Source: an uncultured Flavobacterium sp. (GTDB taxonomy: Bacteria > Bacteroidota > Bacteroidia > Flavobacteriales > Flavobacteriaceae). Taken from it: 64,000 nt of DNA. The notes beneath the pieces were generated by a model. That model had not been told where the DNA came from, did not search any database, and worked only from the letters and a program-made list of their open reading frames with translations. Numbering within the stretch: the stretch's first letter is position 1; every line of letters begins with the position of its first letter. Both the position numbers and the translations under genes were made by a program. The stretch lies in NCBI GenBank assembly GCA_937773775.1, contig CALJVL010000009.1, positions 62,001 to 126,000 of the forward strand, written 5' to 3'. Below, piece by piece: positions 17,990 to 28,580 of this stretch.

Positions 17990-18889
17990 TCATTTTTTGT
18001 TTCCTCCTCCGTCAGGACTCATACGCACTTCTTTGTAATTTGCATCATAGCGCCAAGAGAATCCAATACCACCATAAAGCACCGTGGGTGTGTCCTTAAA
18101 GTTAGTGCTTATTGATGCGTCAATTTGCATGTCATTATTCAATAAATAAGCGGCACCACCACGAACTATGGCATCGCTGTAGAAATCACTTTTAAAACCC
18201 TGATTTTCTACAAATCCAGACCATTTTTCATTAAAACCTTTTGTTAAAGTGAATACATAACCGTAAGTTGGATAATCGGTTGAAACGTAGTCTGCGATAA
18301 TATTGGTTACAAAAACCCAGGTTCCATCACCGAAGTGATTTTGTGTAATCAACATGATTTTTGGAGAAATGTCGGCGTTTGAAGAAAAGTAATACGGATT
18401 GTCTGCCATCGTGAAATTGGCACCCGCAAAAACAGAAACGGCAGGAATTAATTGATGCCAATTAAAAGACTGATTTGCTTTCCAACTGTAAATATTTACT
18501 TTTTTCTCATAATTTTTAAATGGGTCGTAAATTAAATATTTAGCACCCAAAACGGTTTGTTTTAATGCAGATTTATTGATGCTGCTGAATGGTGTTGTGA
18601 AGTCTTCATTTTGATACTGTAAATCAGCTATCAACTCTAGTTTTTCCATAAACAATCCCCATCTTAACGTGAAGTCTAAGCCATAACCATTAGCATCATA
18701 TTCTAATAGTCTATGGTTTTCCTGAATTCCATAGATTCCTGTTTCGACTTGAATCACGTTTTTCCCAACAGCAAAAGCTGACATAGTTTCTCCGGGTCTA
18801 TTGGAATTAATTTGATCTGTATGTTGCCCGTAATTAACGCTCGGTATATAAATTAGAGCGAAAAGAAACACAATTTTAAGTTTTGACAT
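17990..18889 (-). CDS. Outer-membrane transporter-like protein
   Basis: 299 residues. Signal peptide at 1-21 (cleavage after NYG). The mature part has alternating beta-strands (VIQVETGIYG, GLDFTLRWGLF, KLELIADLQYQ, AVSVFAGANF, AYLLNNDMQIDASIS, GGIGFSWRY) and starts with NSNRPGETMSAF, as in the MetA-pathway-of-phenol-degradation/transporter family of outer-membrane beta-barrels. The substrate is unknown. It ends in a Gly-Asn-Lys tail. Located 73 bases upstream of the GNAT gene, so co-transcription is possible. Confidence 0.75.
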   Translation of the reverse strand: MSKLKIVFLFALIYIPSVNYGQHTDQINSNRPGETMSAFAVGKNVIQVETGIYGIQENHRLLEYDANGYGLDFTLRWGLFMEKLELIADLQYQNEDFTTPFSSINKSALKQTVLGAKYLIYDPFKNYEKKVNIYSWKANQSFNWHQLIPAVSVFAGANFTMADNPYYFSSNADISPKIMLITQNHFGDGTWVFVTNIIADYVSTDYPTYGYVFTLTKGFNEKWSGFVENQGFKSDFYSDAIVRGGAAYLLNNDMQIDASISTNFKDTPTVLYGGIGFSWRYDANYKEVRMSPDGGGNKK

Positions 18890-18986
18890 ATTATTTTTTG
18901 GGTTTAAAAGTAATAACGCTTTTCAAATGTACTATAATTTATTATTTATTTAAGAACGATAGTTTAGTTTTGAACGTAGGATTTAT

Positions 18987-18994
18987 TAATTTTG
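18987..18994 (+). promoter_or_regulatory. -7 box of the DUF4834 gene
   Basis: TAATTTTG, perfect TAnnTTTG, 18 bases before the ATG at 19012. A TTG at 18970-18972 sits 14 bases upstream. Confidence 0.45.
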
Positions 18995-19011
18995 AAAAAA
19001 AATATTAAATT

Positions 19012-19293
19012 ATGCAAACTGCCTCTTTTTCGGGTTTTATAAAAATAGTGTTTTATATACTTACATTTTACTATGTGTTTAAGTTGTTGGCTAAGCTATT
19101 TTTACCATTAATAGTTAAAAAAGTGGTAGAAAAAGCTGGTGAAAATTTTCAACAACAGCAACAGCGTTCGCAAGGTAGTTCACGTAACAAAACGCAAACG
19201 AACGATGAGGTTATTTTTAATGCGAAAAATGATAAAAATCCTCGAGAAACTAAAAAAGTGGGAGAATATGTTGATTACGAAGAATTAGATTAG
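19012..19293 (+). CDS. DUF4834 family protein
   Basis: 93 residues. One hydrophobic segment (about 9-35, IVFYILTFYYVFKLLAKLF) is followed by a Gln-rich stretch (NFQQQQQRSQ) and a charged tail ending in GEYVDYEELD, the pattern of the small DUF4834 membrane proteins of Flavobacteriia. Function unknown. It is the first gene of a same-strand run with YfhO, a small membrane protein, a glycosyltransferase and a flippase, with gaps of 50-60 bases or less, so it may be the start of an envelope operon. Confidence 0.8.
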   Translation: MQTASFSGFIKIVFYILTFYYVFKLLAKLFLPLIVKKVVEKAGENFQQQQQRSQGSSRNKTQTNDEVIFNAKNDKNPRETKKVGEYVDYEELD

Positions 19294-19342
19294 GTTTGAA
19301 GTAGTTAACATTATAAATATTTTAAAAAAAAATCCCAGAAAA

Positions 19343-21790
19343 TTGAAAATAATAAATAAGTTTTACCCTCACGTGCTTGCCATTTTTGGTTTTGTATTCA
19401 TCTCCCTCCTTTATTTTTATCCCGTTTTACAAGGCAAACAGATTTTTCAATCGGATATTGCTCAGTACACTGGTATGGCTAAAGAGCAAAACGACTTTAG
19501 AGCTTCGGAACATGTGGAACCTTATTGGACAAATTCATCTTTTGGAGGAATGCCTACATATCAATTAGGGGCTAAATACCCACACGATTATATAGGCTCT
19601 ATTGATGATGTTTTACGATTCTTGCCTCGTCCGGCGGATTATTTGTTTTTATATTTCTTAGGGTTTTACGGTTTGCTATTGGTTTTGAAGGTGGATCCGC
19701 TAAAGGCCTTCTTCGGTGCTTTAGCTTTTGGTTTTTCTACTTATTTAATAATTATATTGGGTGTTGGTCATAATGCTAAAGCACATGCTATTGCCTATAT
19801 GCCTGTTGTTATCGCCGGTTTTATATTGGTTTTCAGGAAGAAGTACGTCCTAGGAGGTTTAGTGATGATGTTAGCCACAGCTTTGGAAATCAATGCTAAC
19901 CACTTTCAAATGACCTATTATTTATTAATATTCTTATTAATACTTTCGGGTTATTTCATTTATTTAGAGATAAAAAAGAAAGACAATAAAGCGCTTTTCA
20001 AATCTTTGGGTGTACTTTCTATCGCTGGGATTCTTGCTATAGGAGCTAATGCTACCAGTCTTTTGGCGACTGCGGAATATGCTAGCTTTAGTACAAGAGG
20101 GAAGACGGAGTTGAGCTACAATCCGGATGGGTCAAAAAACACTAGCTCTAGTGCAATGAGCCGAGAATATATTACTGAATACAGTTACGGAGTGGCGGAA
20201 AGCTTTAATCTGATTGCACCACGACTTTTTGGAGGGTCAAATAATGAAGCGGTAGGAACGGACAGTAGGATGTACGAATTCATGATCGGAAAAGGGGTGC
20301 CAGCAGAGCAAGCCAGCGATTTTGTGAGCGGAATGCCGACCTATTGGGGAGACCAACCTATTGTTGCAGCGCCTGCTTATATAGGTGTTGTAGTTTTCTT
20401 TTTGGGTGTTTTAGCCTTATTTATTGATGAACGAAAAATTAAATACGTGTTTCTTACTGGAGCCATCACGGCATTGATGCTTTCTTGGGGTAAAAACTTT
20501 CCTGTTTTGACAGATTTTTTTATAGATTACATTCCAATGTATAATAAATTTAGAGCTGTTTCGTCAATACAAGTAATACTGGAATTGTGTTTTCCTGTTT
20601 TGGCCATTATGGGGTTACAATCTTTTTTTAAATTAGAAAAAGATTCGCAGTGGAAAGCAATTAAACAATCTGGTTCTGTGGTATTTGGACTTATTATAGT
20701 TTTGTTTATAAGCAAGGGAATGTTTAGTTTCTCTGGAGTTAACGATGATTATTACCTTGACAGTTATGGTCCTGAGTTCGTTGAAGCACTCAAGGGGGAC
20801 AGAATGAGTTTGTATAGCGCTGATTTATTGCGTTCTGGTTTTTTTGTTTTATTGGTCTCTGGGACATTATGGTTGTTTATAAAAAGTAAAATCGCCCAAA
20901 ACACGGCTGTTATTCTTGTAGGCCTATTTATGGTTTCTGACTTATTTTTTGTCGATAAAAATTATGTTTCGGCAAAGGATTTTGTAAGCGGAAGAGAAGT
21001 ATCGGTACCCTTCGAGCAAACTCCTTCGGATATAGAGATTCTTAAGGACACGTCTATTTATCGTGTTTTTGAGGTGAGTGGGAACTTCTCGAGTGCCAGA
21101 GCCTCTTATTTCCACAAATCAATTGGAGGTTATCATGCCGCTAAGCCAAGAAGGGTGCAGCAGTTATTCGATTACCAGATTTCTAAAAATAACATGGAGG
21201 TTTTAAACATGCTGAATGTTAAATACATTATTCAAACGGATAAAGAAGGCAAACAGTTTCCGACTGTAAATCCAAATGCAAATGGAAATGCTTGGTTTGT
21301 TAATGACGTCAAACTGGTTAATAAAGCGAATGACGAAATGAAAATGTTGGACAAGTTCGATACTAAAAAAGCAGCTATTTTTAATATTCACCTCTATGGA
21401 GATAAGTTTAAAAATGCACGTTTAAAAAGAAATCTGGATACAACAGGAGCGATAAAAATTAAGGAATATGAGCCGAACTATATAAAGTACATTTCCAATA
21501 ATACGAATGAAGGCTTAGCAGTTTTTTCTGAAATTTATTACGAAAATGGATGGAATGCCTATATTGATGGTGTTAAAACAGATCACTTCCCTGTAGATTA
21601 TGTGCTAAGAGCATTAGTTGTACCAGGTGGGAAGCATACTATTGAATTCAAGTTTGAACCTCAAGTGATAAAAACAGGAAGTATTATAACATTGATTAGT
21701 GTTGTTGGGATGTTGTTGCTTCTGATTGGTGGAATTTATTATGAACAAAAAAGAAATGCAGGAAAAAAAGAAGCGAACACAATTAATTAA
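19343..21790 (+). CDS. YfhO family membrane protein
   Basis: 815 residues with about a dozen membrane segments in the first 550 residues (for example ILAIFGFVFISLLYFYP, FFGALAFGFSTYLIIILGVG) and a C-terminal soluble beta domain that ends with a last membrane helix (TGSIITLISVVGMLLLLIGG). FQSDIAQYTGM, FGGMPTYQ and GHNAKAHA are conserved in YfhO-type proteins, which resemble GT-C glycosyltransferases and are linked to sugar decoration of lipids or teichoic acids. The start is TTG at 19343, since the first helix begins immediately and no ATG precedes it in frame. Confidence 0.88.
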   Translation: MKIINKFYPHVLAIFGFVFISLLYFYPVLQGKQIFQSDIAQYTGMAKEQNDFRASEHVEPYWTNSSFGGMPTYQLGAKYPHDYIGSIDDVLRFLPRPADYLFLYFLGFYGLLLVLKVDPLKAFFGALAFGFSTYLIIILGVGHNAKAHAIAYMPVVIAGFILVFRKKYVLGGLVMMLATALEINANHFQMTYYLLIFLLILSGYFIYLEIKKKDNKALFKSLGVLSIAGILAIGANATSLLATAEYASFSTRGKTELSYNPDGSKNTSSSAMSREYITEYSYGVAESFNLIAPRLFGGSNNEAVGTDSRMYEFMIGKGVPAEQASDFVSGMPTYWGDQPIVAAPAYIGVVVFFLGVLALFIDERKIKYVFLTGAITALMLSWGKNFPVLTDFFIDYIPMYNKFRAVSSIQVILELCFPVLAIMGLQSFFKLEKDSQWKAIKQSGSVVFGLIIVLFISKGMFSFSGVNDDYYLDSYGPEFVEALKGDRMSLYSADLLRSGFFVLLVSGTLWLFIKSKIAQNTAVILVGLFMVSDLFFVDKNYVSAKDFVSGREVSVPFEQTPSDIEILKDTSIYRVFEVSGNFSSARASYFHKSIGGYHAAKPRRVQQLFDYQISKNNMEVLNMLNVKYIIQTDKEGKQFPTVNPNANGNAWFVNDVKLVNKANDEMKMLDKFDTKKAAIFNIHLYGDKFKNARLKRNLDTTGAIKIKEYEPNYIKYISNNTNEGLAVFSEIYYENGWNAYIDGVKTDHFPVDYVLRALVVPGGKHTIEFKFEPQVIKTGSIITLISVVGMLLLLIGGIYYEQKRNAGKKEANTIN

Positions 21791-21849
21791 TGAGATTGTC
21801 TTTTTGAAATAGTATGTTTGTATGAGAAAAACGCACTAAAAATTAAATT

Positions 21850-22074
21850 ATGAAAGAATTATTAGGGTTCAAATCATTTCAACAAATATTATTGTGTCTA
21901 TTCGCTTTAGGCTTTGTTGTTGGTGTTTTATATGGAATTTATATCTTTTCAGACAAACTTAGATATTACTCTATAATACCTTTCTTGCCGGTTGTCTACT
22001 TTATTTCTAGAGGATTGTTTAAAAATAGTAGATTGTTCTTTGCCGATTTTAAATCTCTTACAATAAAAGTCTAA
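21850..22074 (+). CDS. Small membrane protein of unknown function
   Basis: 74 residues with two hydrophobic segments (about 11-32 and 39-55) and a short charged tail. The stop at 22072-22074 is one base before the TTG start of the glycosyltransferase gene, so the two are probably translated from one message. I recognise no family. It may assist the neighbouring envelope glycosylation genes, which is inference from position. Confidence 0.6.
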   Translation: MKELLGFKSFQQILLCLFALGFVVGVLYGIYIFSDKLRYYSIIPFLPVVYFISRGLFKNSRLFFADFKSLTIKV

Positions 22075-22075
22075 A

Positions 22076-23362
22076 TTGGATTCAAAGAAAGTTTTAATAA
22101 TTACCTATTATTGGCCGCCAGCTGGTGGTCCTGGAGTGCAACGTTGGTTAAAGTTCGTTAAGTACTTACCTGATTTTGGGATTCAGCCTGTGGTGTTTAT
22201 TCCTGACAATCCAACCTATCCCATTATTGATAAAAATTTAGTCAAGGAGGTGTCAGAGAAAGCTATCATTTTAAGACATAAAATATTTGAACCCTATCGA
22301 ATAGCTTCTTTTTTTTCGAAAAATAAAACAAAAAAGATAAGCTCTGGTATTATACCAAACCAAAAGAAACAGTCTTTTTTAGATAAACTTTTTCTATTGA
22401 TTCGCGGGAATCTTTTTATTCCAGACGCTCGTATTTTTTGGGTGAAACCTTCGGTTCGCTTTTTGGAGAAGTATATTGCTGAAAATAAGATTGATACCAT
22501 AGTTACATCAGGTCCGCCTCACAGTTTGCACCTTATTGGACTTGAATTAAAACAAAAAACAAATGTAAAGTGGATAGCCGATTTTAGAGATCCATGGACT
22601 ACAATAGGTTACCATAAATCTTTGCGGTTATCAAACTATGCCTCCAAAAAGCATAAGTTTTTAGAACATAAAGTATTGAATACTGCGGATAACATTATCG
22701 CAACGAGTAAAACTACAAAGAAAGAGTTTGAAGCGATAACACGTAAGCCAATTGAGGTAATAACTAATGGCTATGATATTGAAGATATTGATAAGCAAGA
22801 TTTGGATGCTAAATTTAGTTTGGCTCACATAGGTTCTTTTCTTTCCGAGAGAAACCCTGCCATTTTGTGGGAAAGTTTAGTGCTGTTATTAGCTGAGATT
22901 CCAGATTTTAAAAAGTATTTGGAGATCAAATTGATTGGTGCAGTGAGTCAGGAGGTTTTGGAGACTATTACGCAGTTTGGGCTAAACCCCTACTTGAATA
23001 ACTTAGGTTATGTTTCGCATAGCGAAGCAATTGCCCATCAAAAAAAATCGCAGGTTTTGTTGTTGATTGAAATTAATTCTAGGGAAACGCGAAGTATTAT
23101 TCCAGGTAAATTATTTGAGTACATGGTTTCAGGAAGACCTATTGTAGCTATCGGACCCAGCCATTCTGATTTTGCCGAAATTATATCTGATACGAATACG
23201 GGAGTATTTTTTGACTATTCTGAGAAAGAGAAACTGAAAAATGTAATTTTGCTTTATTATAATCAATATTTGGATGGTAAACTAAAGTCGAATGGCGTAG
23301 GTTTGCAAAAATATTCAAGAAAAAGTTTAACGAAAGAATTAGTTGAGCTCCTCAATAAATAA
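22076..23362 (+). CDS. Glycosyltransferase family 4 protein
   Basis: 428 residues. The N terminus KVLIITYYWPPAGGPGVQRW is the glycine-rich loop of GT-B enzymes of the WcaI/GT4 type. The C-terminal half carries AHIGSFLSERNP and IPGKLFEYMVSGRPI, the EX7E-like nucleotide-sugar binding block. It transfers a sugar from an NDP-sugar to a lipid or glycan acceptor on the cytoplasmic side of the membrane. The start is TTG at 22076, directly after the previous stop; the next methionine would remove the first strand of the fold. The flippase gene follows after 37 bases. Confidence 0.88.
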   Translation: MDSKKVLIITYYWPPAGGPGVQRWLKFVKYLPDFGIQPVVFIPDNPTYPIIDKNLVKEVSEKAIILRHKIFEPYRIASFFSKNKTKKISSGIIPNQKKQSFLDKLFLLIRGNLFIPDARIFWVKPSVRFLEKYIAENKIDTIVTSGPPHSLHLIGLELKQKTNVKWIADFRDPWTTIGYHKSLRLSNYASKKHKFLEHKVLNTADNIIATSKTTKKEFEAITRKPIEVITNGYDIEDIDKQDLDAKFSLAHIGSFLSERNPAILWESLVLLLAEIPDFKKYLEIKLIGAVSQEVLETITQFGLNPYLNNLGYVSHSEAIAHQKKSQVLLLIEINSRETRSIIPGKLFEYMVSGRPIVAIGPSHSDFAEIISDTNTGVFFDYSEKEKLKNVILLYYNQYLDGKLKSNGVGLQKYSRKSLTKELVELLNK

Positions 23363-23399
23363 TGTAAAGAGATTGCTTCGTGCCTCGTAATGATTAAGA

Positions 23400-24869
23400 A
23401 TGGGAATAGTATTAAATCAGTCTTTAAAAAACACAATAATTACCTATATCGGTTTTGGTATTGGCGCAGTTAATACGATATATTTGTATCCCTTTTTTCT
23501 AGGAGCAACCTATTATGCATTAACGAATTATATTCTATCTGCGGCTAGTATTGTAATGCCATTATTCGCTTTTGGAATGCAGAACTCTTTGGTTAAGTTT
23601 TATTCGCAATGTAAAACAGAGCAAGAGCAGGACCGGTTTTTATCTTTTACAGTGCTACTACCTCTTTTGTTATCAATTCCTTTATTGCTGATTGGGTTGT
23701 ATTTTTTTGATGACATTTCAACCTACTTATCTCAGAAAAACCCAATAGTTAAGGATTACTTGTGGCTGATTCCATTTACGGGATTGTGTATGGCCTACTT
23801 CGAAATATTTTATGCTTGGGCTAGAGTCCACATGCATTCTGTTTTCGGTAATTTTATTAAAGAAGTTGCTCTGCGCACTTTTTCATTACTAGCCTTGATT
23901 GGTGTGTATTTTAAGTTGATTACAGTTATTGAATTTGTTTATGTAACTGCCGGTATTTATTTTTTGGCTTTTATCGTGACTATGTTGTACGCTTTTTATC
24001 TAAAAAAACCAGAATTTCAGTTCTCGATTCCTCATAATGCCAAAGAGATTATGGTGTATACTTTTTTTATTATTTTGTCAGGAAGTGTCGCCACTTTACT
24101 TTTAGATATTGATAAGATAATGCTGAATCAATATATCAAAATCGAGAATATTGCGTATTATTCAGTGGCTACTTATATTGCTTTAGTTATTTCAGTTCCC
24201 AGTCGTGCGATGCATCAAATTGTGTATCCAATAACGGCAAAATTGATGCACGATAATAAGCATGATGAGTTGAATGATTTGTATAAAAAAACATCCATTA
24301 ATTTACAAGTTGTGGGAGGTTTTGTGATGTTGTGTATTTTTGTTAATATCAGCCAATTATATGAGATGGTTCCAAAGGAATATGGAGGAGGCATTTTAGT
24401 CGTTTTTATGATAGGACTGTCAAAATATTTTGATTTGATATTAGGGAATAATAATGCGATTATTTTCAATACAAAATATTATCGGGCAGTACTGTTTCTC
24501 GGTGTCGTTTTGGTCTTTGTAACGGTAGGATTAAATATGGTTTTTATTCCAATCTACGGAATTTCAGGGTCCGCCTTCGCTACTTTATTGTCGATAACAT
24601 TGTACAGCTTGGCTAAGCTAATGTTTGTCGTAAAGAGATTGCAGTTGTATCCTTTTACAAAACAAACACTATATTCTATCGGTTTAACATTTGTTTTGTT
24701 TTTAGTGTTTTACTTTTGGCAATTTCCTTTTACCCCTATTATAGCTATTGGACTTAAGTCGATTCTAGTAACGGGTTCTTACGTTTATGTTAATTATAAA
24801 TTTAAGATTTCTATAGAAATAAACCAGGTTATTGATATAGCGTTAAAAAGATTAAAAATAAGATTATAA
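23400..24869 (+). CDS. Polysaccharide (O-antigen type) flippase
   Basis: 489 residues with about fourteen hydrophobic segments and little else, typical of the MOP superfamily polysaccharide transporters (Wzx). The beginning LKNTIITYIGFGIGAVNTIYL and a central DKIMLNQYI are characteristic. It would move an undecaprenyl-linked glycan across the inner membrane. It follows a GT4 gene and a YfhO gene, which supports a role in surface polysaccharide assembly. No polymerase or ligase gene is visible next to it. Confidence 0.88.
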   Translation: MGIVLNQSLKNTIITYIGFGIGAVNTIYLYPFFLGATYYALTNYILSAASIVMPLFAFGMQNSLVKFYSQCKTEQEQDRFLSFTVLLPLLLSIPLLLIGLYFFDDISTYLSQKNPIVKDYLWLIPFTGLCMAYFEIFYAWARVHMHSVFGNFIKEVALRTFSLLALIGVYFKLITVIEFVYVTAGIYFLAFIVTMLYAFYLKKPEFQFSIPHNAKEIMVYTFFIILSGSVATLLLDIDKIMLNQYIKIENIAYYSVATYIALVISVPSRAMHQIVYPITAKLMHDNKHDELNDLYKKTSINLQVVGGFVMLCIFVNISQLYEMVPKEYGGGILVVFMIGLSKYFDLILGNNNAIIFNTKYYRAVLFLGVVLVFVTVGLNMVFIPIYGISGSAFATLLSITLYSLAKLMFVVKRLQLYPFTKQTLYSIGLTFVLFLVFYFWQFPFTPIIAIGLKSILVTGSYVYVNYKFKISIEINQVIDIALKRLKIRL

Positions 24870-25074
24870 TTAGTTATTAGATTTTGGCCAGAAATCAAAT
24901 AAACAATTTGATTAGTAATCACCGTTTTTGTATATTTTCGACCATCAAAAAACAAGAAAACTACTAGAATCATGATTGTAGTGGTTTCTTTTACACTATA
25001 ATAGTTATTCTTTTTTGAATCTCATTTTCTTGTATCGGTGTAAAATCTGATAGTTTTAATTCATCAATAGTCAA

Positions 25075-25179
25075 ATGAAGATTTTTCAAATATCACTAAA
25101 AGTGGGTATTGTGGGGGATGGATGGTCTGATTACTTTTGTGAAGTACTCCTTAATGAATTTTATCAGGAAAAAAAATGA
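25075..25179 (+). CDS. Possible 34-residue leader or small protein
   Basis: ATG at 25075 to TGA at 25177-25179 encodes MKIFQISLKVGIVGDGWSDY and then FCEVLLNEFYQEKK. Its stop overlaps the ATG of the next gene as ATGA, the classic arrangement of translational coupling. I recognise no family. The overlap is the only support, so it could be chance. Confidence 0.3.
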   Translation: MKIFQISLKVGIVGDGWSDYFCEVLLNEFYQEKK

Positions 25180-25481
25180 AAAGTATCGAAATCACCCAAA
25201 TTACCAGTGAAAAAAACTTACTCAAATTCAAAATAGCCTTAAAGGATAAATTAAATAAAGGATTTGAAATAGAGGAAATAAATGATAAATTACCTTTCGC
25301 AGTTTTATCAAAAAGAGGAAGAAAAGTAAATCACAACTTTAATTTACTTCTATCTTTCATCACATTAGGAATATGGTCTTTAGCATGGGTTTATTTGTGC
25401 TGCGTTTCTTCGAAAGAGAAAAGAATATTGATTGCTGTAGATGAAGACGGTAATACTTTTGAGGACAAATGTTATAATTAG
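25176..25481 (+). CDS. Hypothetical protein with one membrane segment
   Basis: 101 residues. The N-terminal 60 residues are polar, with alternating charged and hydrophobic residues (KFKIALKDKLNKGFEIEEI), and a hydrophobic stretch at about 55-77 (NLLLSFITLGIWSLAWVYLCC) is followed by a short charged tail. I do not recognise the family. It overlaps the small frame before it by 4 bases. It stands alone between the flippase and uvrA. Confidence 0.5.
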   Translation: MKSIEITQITSEKNLLKFKIALKDKLNKGFEIEEINDKLPFAVLSKRGRKVNHNFNLLLSFITLGIWSLAWVYLCCVSSKEKRILIAVDEDGNTFEDKCYN

Positions 25482-25631
25482 TTCAAATAATTATATTCTT
25501 AAAGGGCTTAAAAAAAACCATTTTTAAGCTAAAAACGAAGAGTTAAATAATATGATTAACTATTTTTCGGTTTAGTTACTTAATAGGCCATATTTATTAA
25601 ATTGGCTATTTGTGATTAAGACTTTGATAAC

Positions 25632-28420
25632 TTACAATTTTTCTTTTAAGTATTTTCCAGTAACTGACGCTTTTATTTTTACTATCTGTTCAGGGGTGCC
25701 CACTGCCAAAATTTTACCTCCATTTTCGCCACCTTCTGGTCCCAAATCAATAATCCAATCTGCACACTTTATCAAATCAAGATTATGCTCTATAACAAGA
25801 ATTGAGTGTCCTTTTTCTATTAGTGCTTCAAAAGAAGCTAACAGTTTTTTGATGTCATGGAAATGTAGTCCTGTGGTAGGTTCGTCAAATACAAACAATG
25901 CTTTGTCTTTTGTAGCCCCTTTTACAAGGAAAGAAGCTAATTTTATTCTTTGTGCTTCTCCTCCAGATAATGTCGAGGAAGACTGTCCTAATTGAACATA
26001 ACCCAATCCCACATCCTGCAGTGGTTTTAATTTTTGTGTTATTTTATGTTGTTTATTTACTTCAAAGAAGGCCACAGCATCATCAATAGTCATTGTTAGA
26101 ATGTCATGTATGTTTTTGCTAGCAAATGTTACTTCAAGCACTTCTTTTTTAAATCGCTTTCCATTGCAAGTTTCACAGGGTAATTGAACATCTGCCATGA
26201 AAACCATTTCTACATTTATAGAACCCTCGCCTTTACAGCTTTCGCAACGGCCACCGTCCACATTAAAAGAAAAGTGTTTGGGCAGATAACCTCTAATTTT
26301 TGATAGTTTTTCTTTCGAAAATAAATCCCTAATATCATCATAAGCCTTGATATAGGTCACTGGATTAGAACGTGAGCTTCTACCTATTGGGTTTTGGTCC
26401 ACATATTCAATGTGTTTTATTTGAGAAAATGAACCGCTGATTTCAGTAAATTGGCCTGCTTTTTCACCCACATTATCCAACTTTTTTTGCATTGCCGGAA
26501 ACAAAATTTTCTTAATCAGCGTACTTTTACCGCTTCCTGAAACACCGGTGATAACCGTGAGAACGTCTAGGGGAAAGCTTACATCAACATTCTGTAAGTT
26601 GTTTTCTCTTGCGCCTTTTATATCTATGGAACTCTTGAATGCACGTCGTTTTTTTGGGACGGCTATTTCAAGCTCACCATTAAGGTATTTAGCAGTTAGT
26701 GATGTCGACTTCAGGATTTCACCATATGTACCTTGAGCGACTAACTCTCCTCCAAATGACCCCGCTTCTGGTCCAATATCAATAATCATATCGGCAGCTT
26801 TCATGATGTCTTCATCGTGTTCTACAACAATTACGGTATTGCCCAAGTCGCGTAATGATAACAGGACTTTTATCAATCGCTCGGTGTCTTTTGGGTGTAA
26901 GCCAATACTTGGCTCGTCTAAGATATACATGGAACCTACCAAGCTGCTTCCAAGTGAAGTGGCTAAATTGATTCGTTGGGACTCCCCTCCGGAAAGGGTC
27001 GAAGAGTTTCTGTTTAAAGTCAGATAATCTAGACCTACTTCAGTCAAAAAAGGATAATCTGTTGTTGATTTCCAATAATAGGCGTCGGGCAATTTGTTTT
27101 TCGTAAACGTCTAATTCTAAGGCTTCAAAAAAGTTCACCAAGTGTTTGATTGGTAAATCTACCAAATCAGATACGGTTTTTGAATTGATCTTTACATAAG
27201 ATGCTTCTATGCGCAAACGCTTCCCTTTACAAGAATAGCACTTGGTTTTACCTCGGTAGCGCGAAAGCATTACACGGTTTTGTATTTTATAATTTTTCTC
27301 TTCTAATTCTTTAAAAAAGTCATTCAGACCTTGAAAATATTTGTTTCCTTTCCAGATTAACTCTTTTTGGTTCTCATTCAGTTGATAAAAAGGTTTGTGG
27401 ATAGGGAAATCAAACTTGTACGCGTTGTTTACTAATTCGTCTCTAAACCAACTCATGCTTTCACCACGCCACGGAAAAAATGGCATTTTCATATACGGAC
27501 AAAGTAGTGTTAGGAACAACCAGTTCGGCATCAATACCTATAATATTTCCGTACCCCTCGCAAATAGGACAGGCGCCATAGGGGTTGTTGAAACTAAACA
27601 AGTGTACGTTTGGTTCTAAAAAAGTAATTTCATCTAGCTCAAAATTATTGGAATAGGAGAATCTTTTTTCAGAATTTAATTCCTGCAAATGACAGATTCC
27701 TTTTCCTTCATAAAAGGCAGTTTGTATCGCGTCAGCTAGGCGGTTGTAAAAATCCTCTTCCTCTTTGACTACAATTCGGTCAATGATAAGTGTAACGTCT
27801 TTATTGTCTAAAGAATATTGGTCGATTTCGTCTAGGCGTATCATTTGATTATCAACCAAAATTCGGGAAAACCCTTGCTGCAACAGCACTTTTAGCTTGT
27901 CTTCCAGTTTTCGTCCCTCTTCGAGGTGTATCGGTGCCAGAAGAAGCCATTTGCTGTCAATGTCAAAACCTTTGACATCTGTTACAACATCGGTAACTGT
28001 ATTTTTTTTGACTTCTTGTCCAGAAATTGGTGAAAATGTCCTTCCAATTCGCGCAAACAATAATTTCATATAATCGTAAATCTCAGTAGAGGTTCCCACC
28101 GTAGAACGAGCATTAGTGGTGTTTACCTTTTGCTCAATTGCAATGGCTGGAGCGATCCCCTTAATGTATTCCACTTTTGGCTTGTCTAAGCGTCCAAGAA
28201 ATTGTCTAGCATAGGAAGACAAGCTTTCTACATAACGGCGTTGTCCTTCGGCATACAAGGTGTCAAATGCCAAACTGGATTTTCCTGAACCGGAAAGCCC
28301 TGTGATTACGACAAGTTTGTTTCTAGGAATCACAACATCCACACTCTTTAAATTGTGAACTTCCGCTCCTTTAATTATGATGTTTTTCTTTGGATCTATC
28401 TTGGAAAAGTCAACTTGCAT
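25632..28420 (-). pseudogene. uvrA: UvrABC system protein A, broken by two one-base insertions
   Basis: UvrA is the damage-recognition ATPase of nucleotide excision repair. The start is ATG at 28420 (MQVDFSKIDP). The first fragment has GLSGSGKSS and a zinc-finger start CPICEGYG, the middle one CYSCKGKR, and the last one LSGGESQRINLA, GVSGSGKST, CESCKGEG with CETCNGKR, and LSGGEAQRIKLA, so both ABC modules are present. The frame breaks twice: at an A6 run at 27475-27480 (coding strand T6; removing one gives NAIFPWRGESMSW) and at an A6 run at 27046-27051 (removing one gives RLSFLTEVGLDYL). After both corrections the product is 928 residues, normal for UvrA. As written, excision repair would lack this protein unless a paralogue exists elsewhere. 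Confidence 0.93.
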
Positions 28421-28439
28421 AAAAAATATTGTATTTCTA

Positions 28440-28447
28440 CAAAAGTA
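28440..28447 (-). promoter_or_regulatory. -7 box of uvrA
   Basis: TACTTTTG on the minus strand, perfect TAnnTTTG, 20 bases upstream of the ATG at 28420. Confidence 0.4.
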
Positions 28448-28580
28448 ATCATTTTTCATTAGAGAAATGGGGTTCAACAATTCACAAATTTAAATTATCA
28501 TTGGCTTTTATGATGTGAAAATTGATTTAGATTACTATTTTTAAGATTTATTTTTTGCAATAAATTAAACCATTTTTCAG

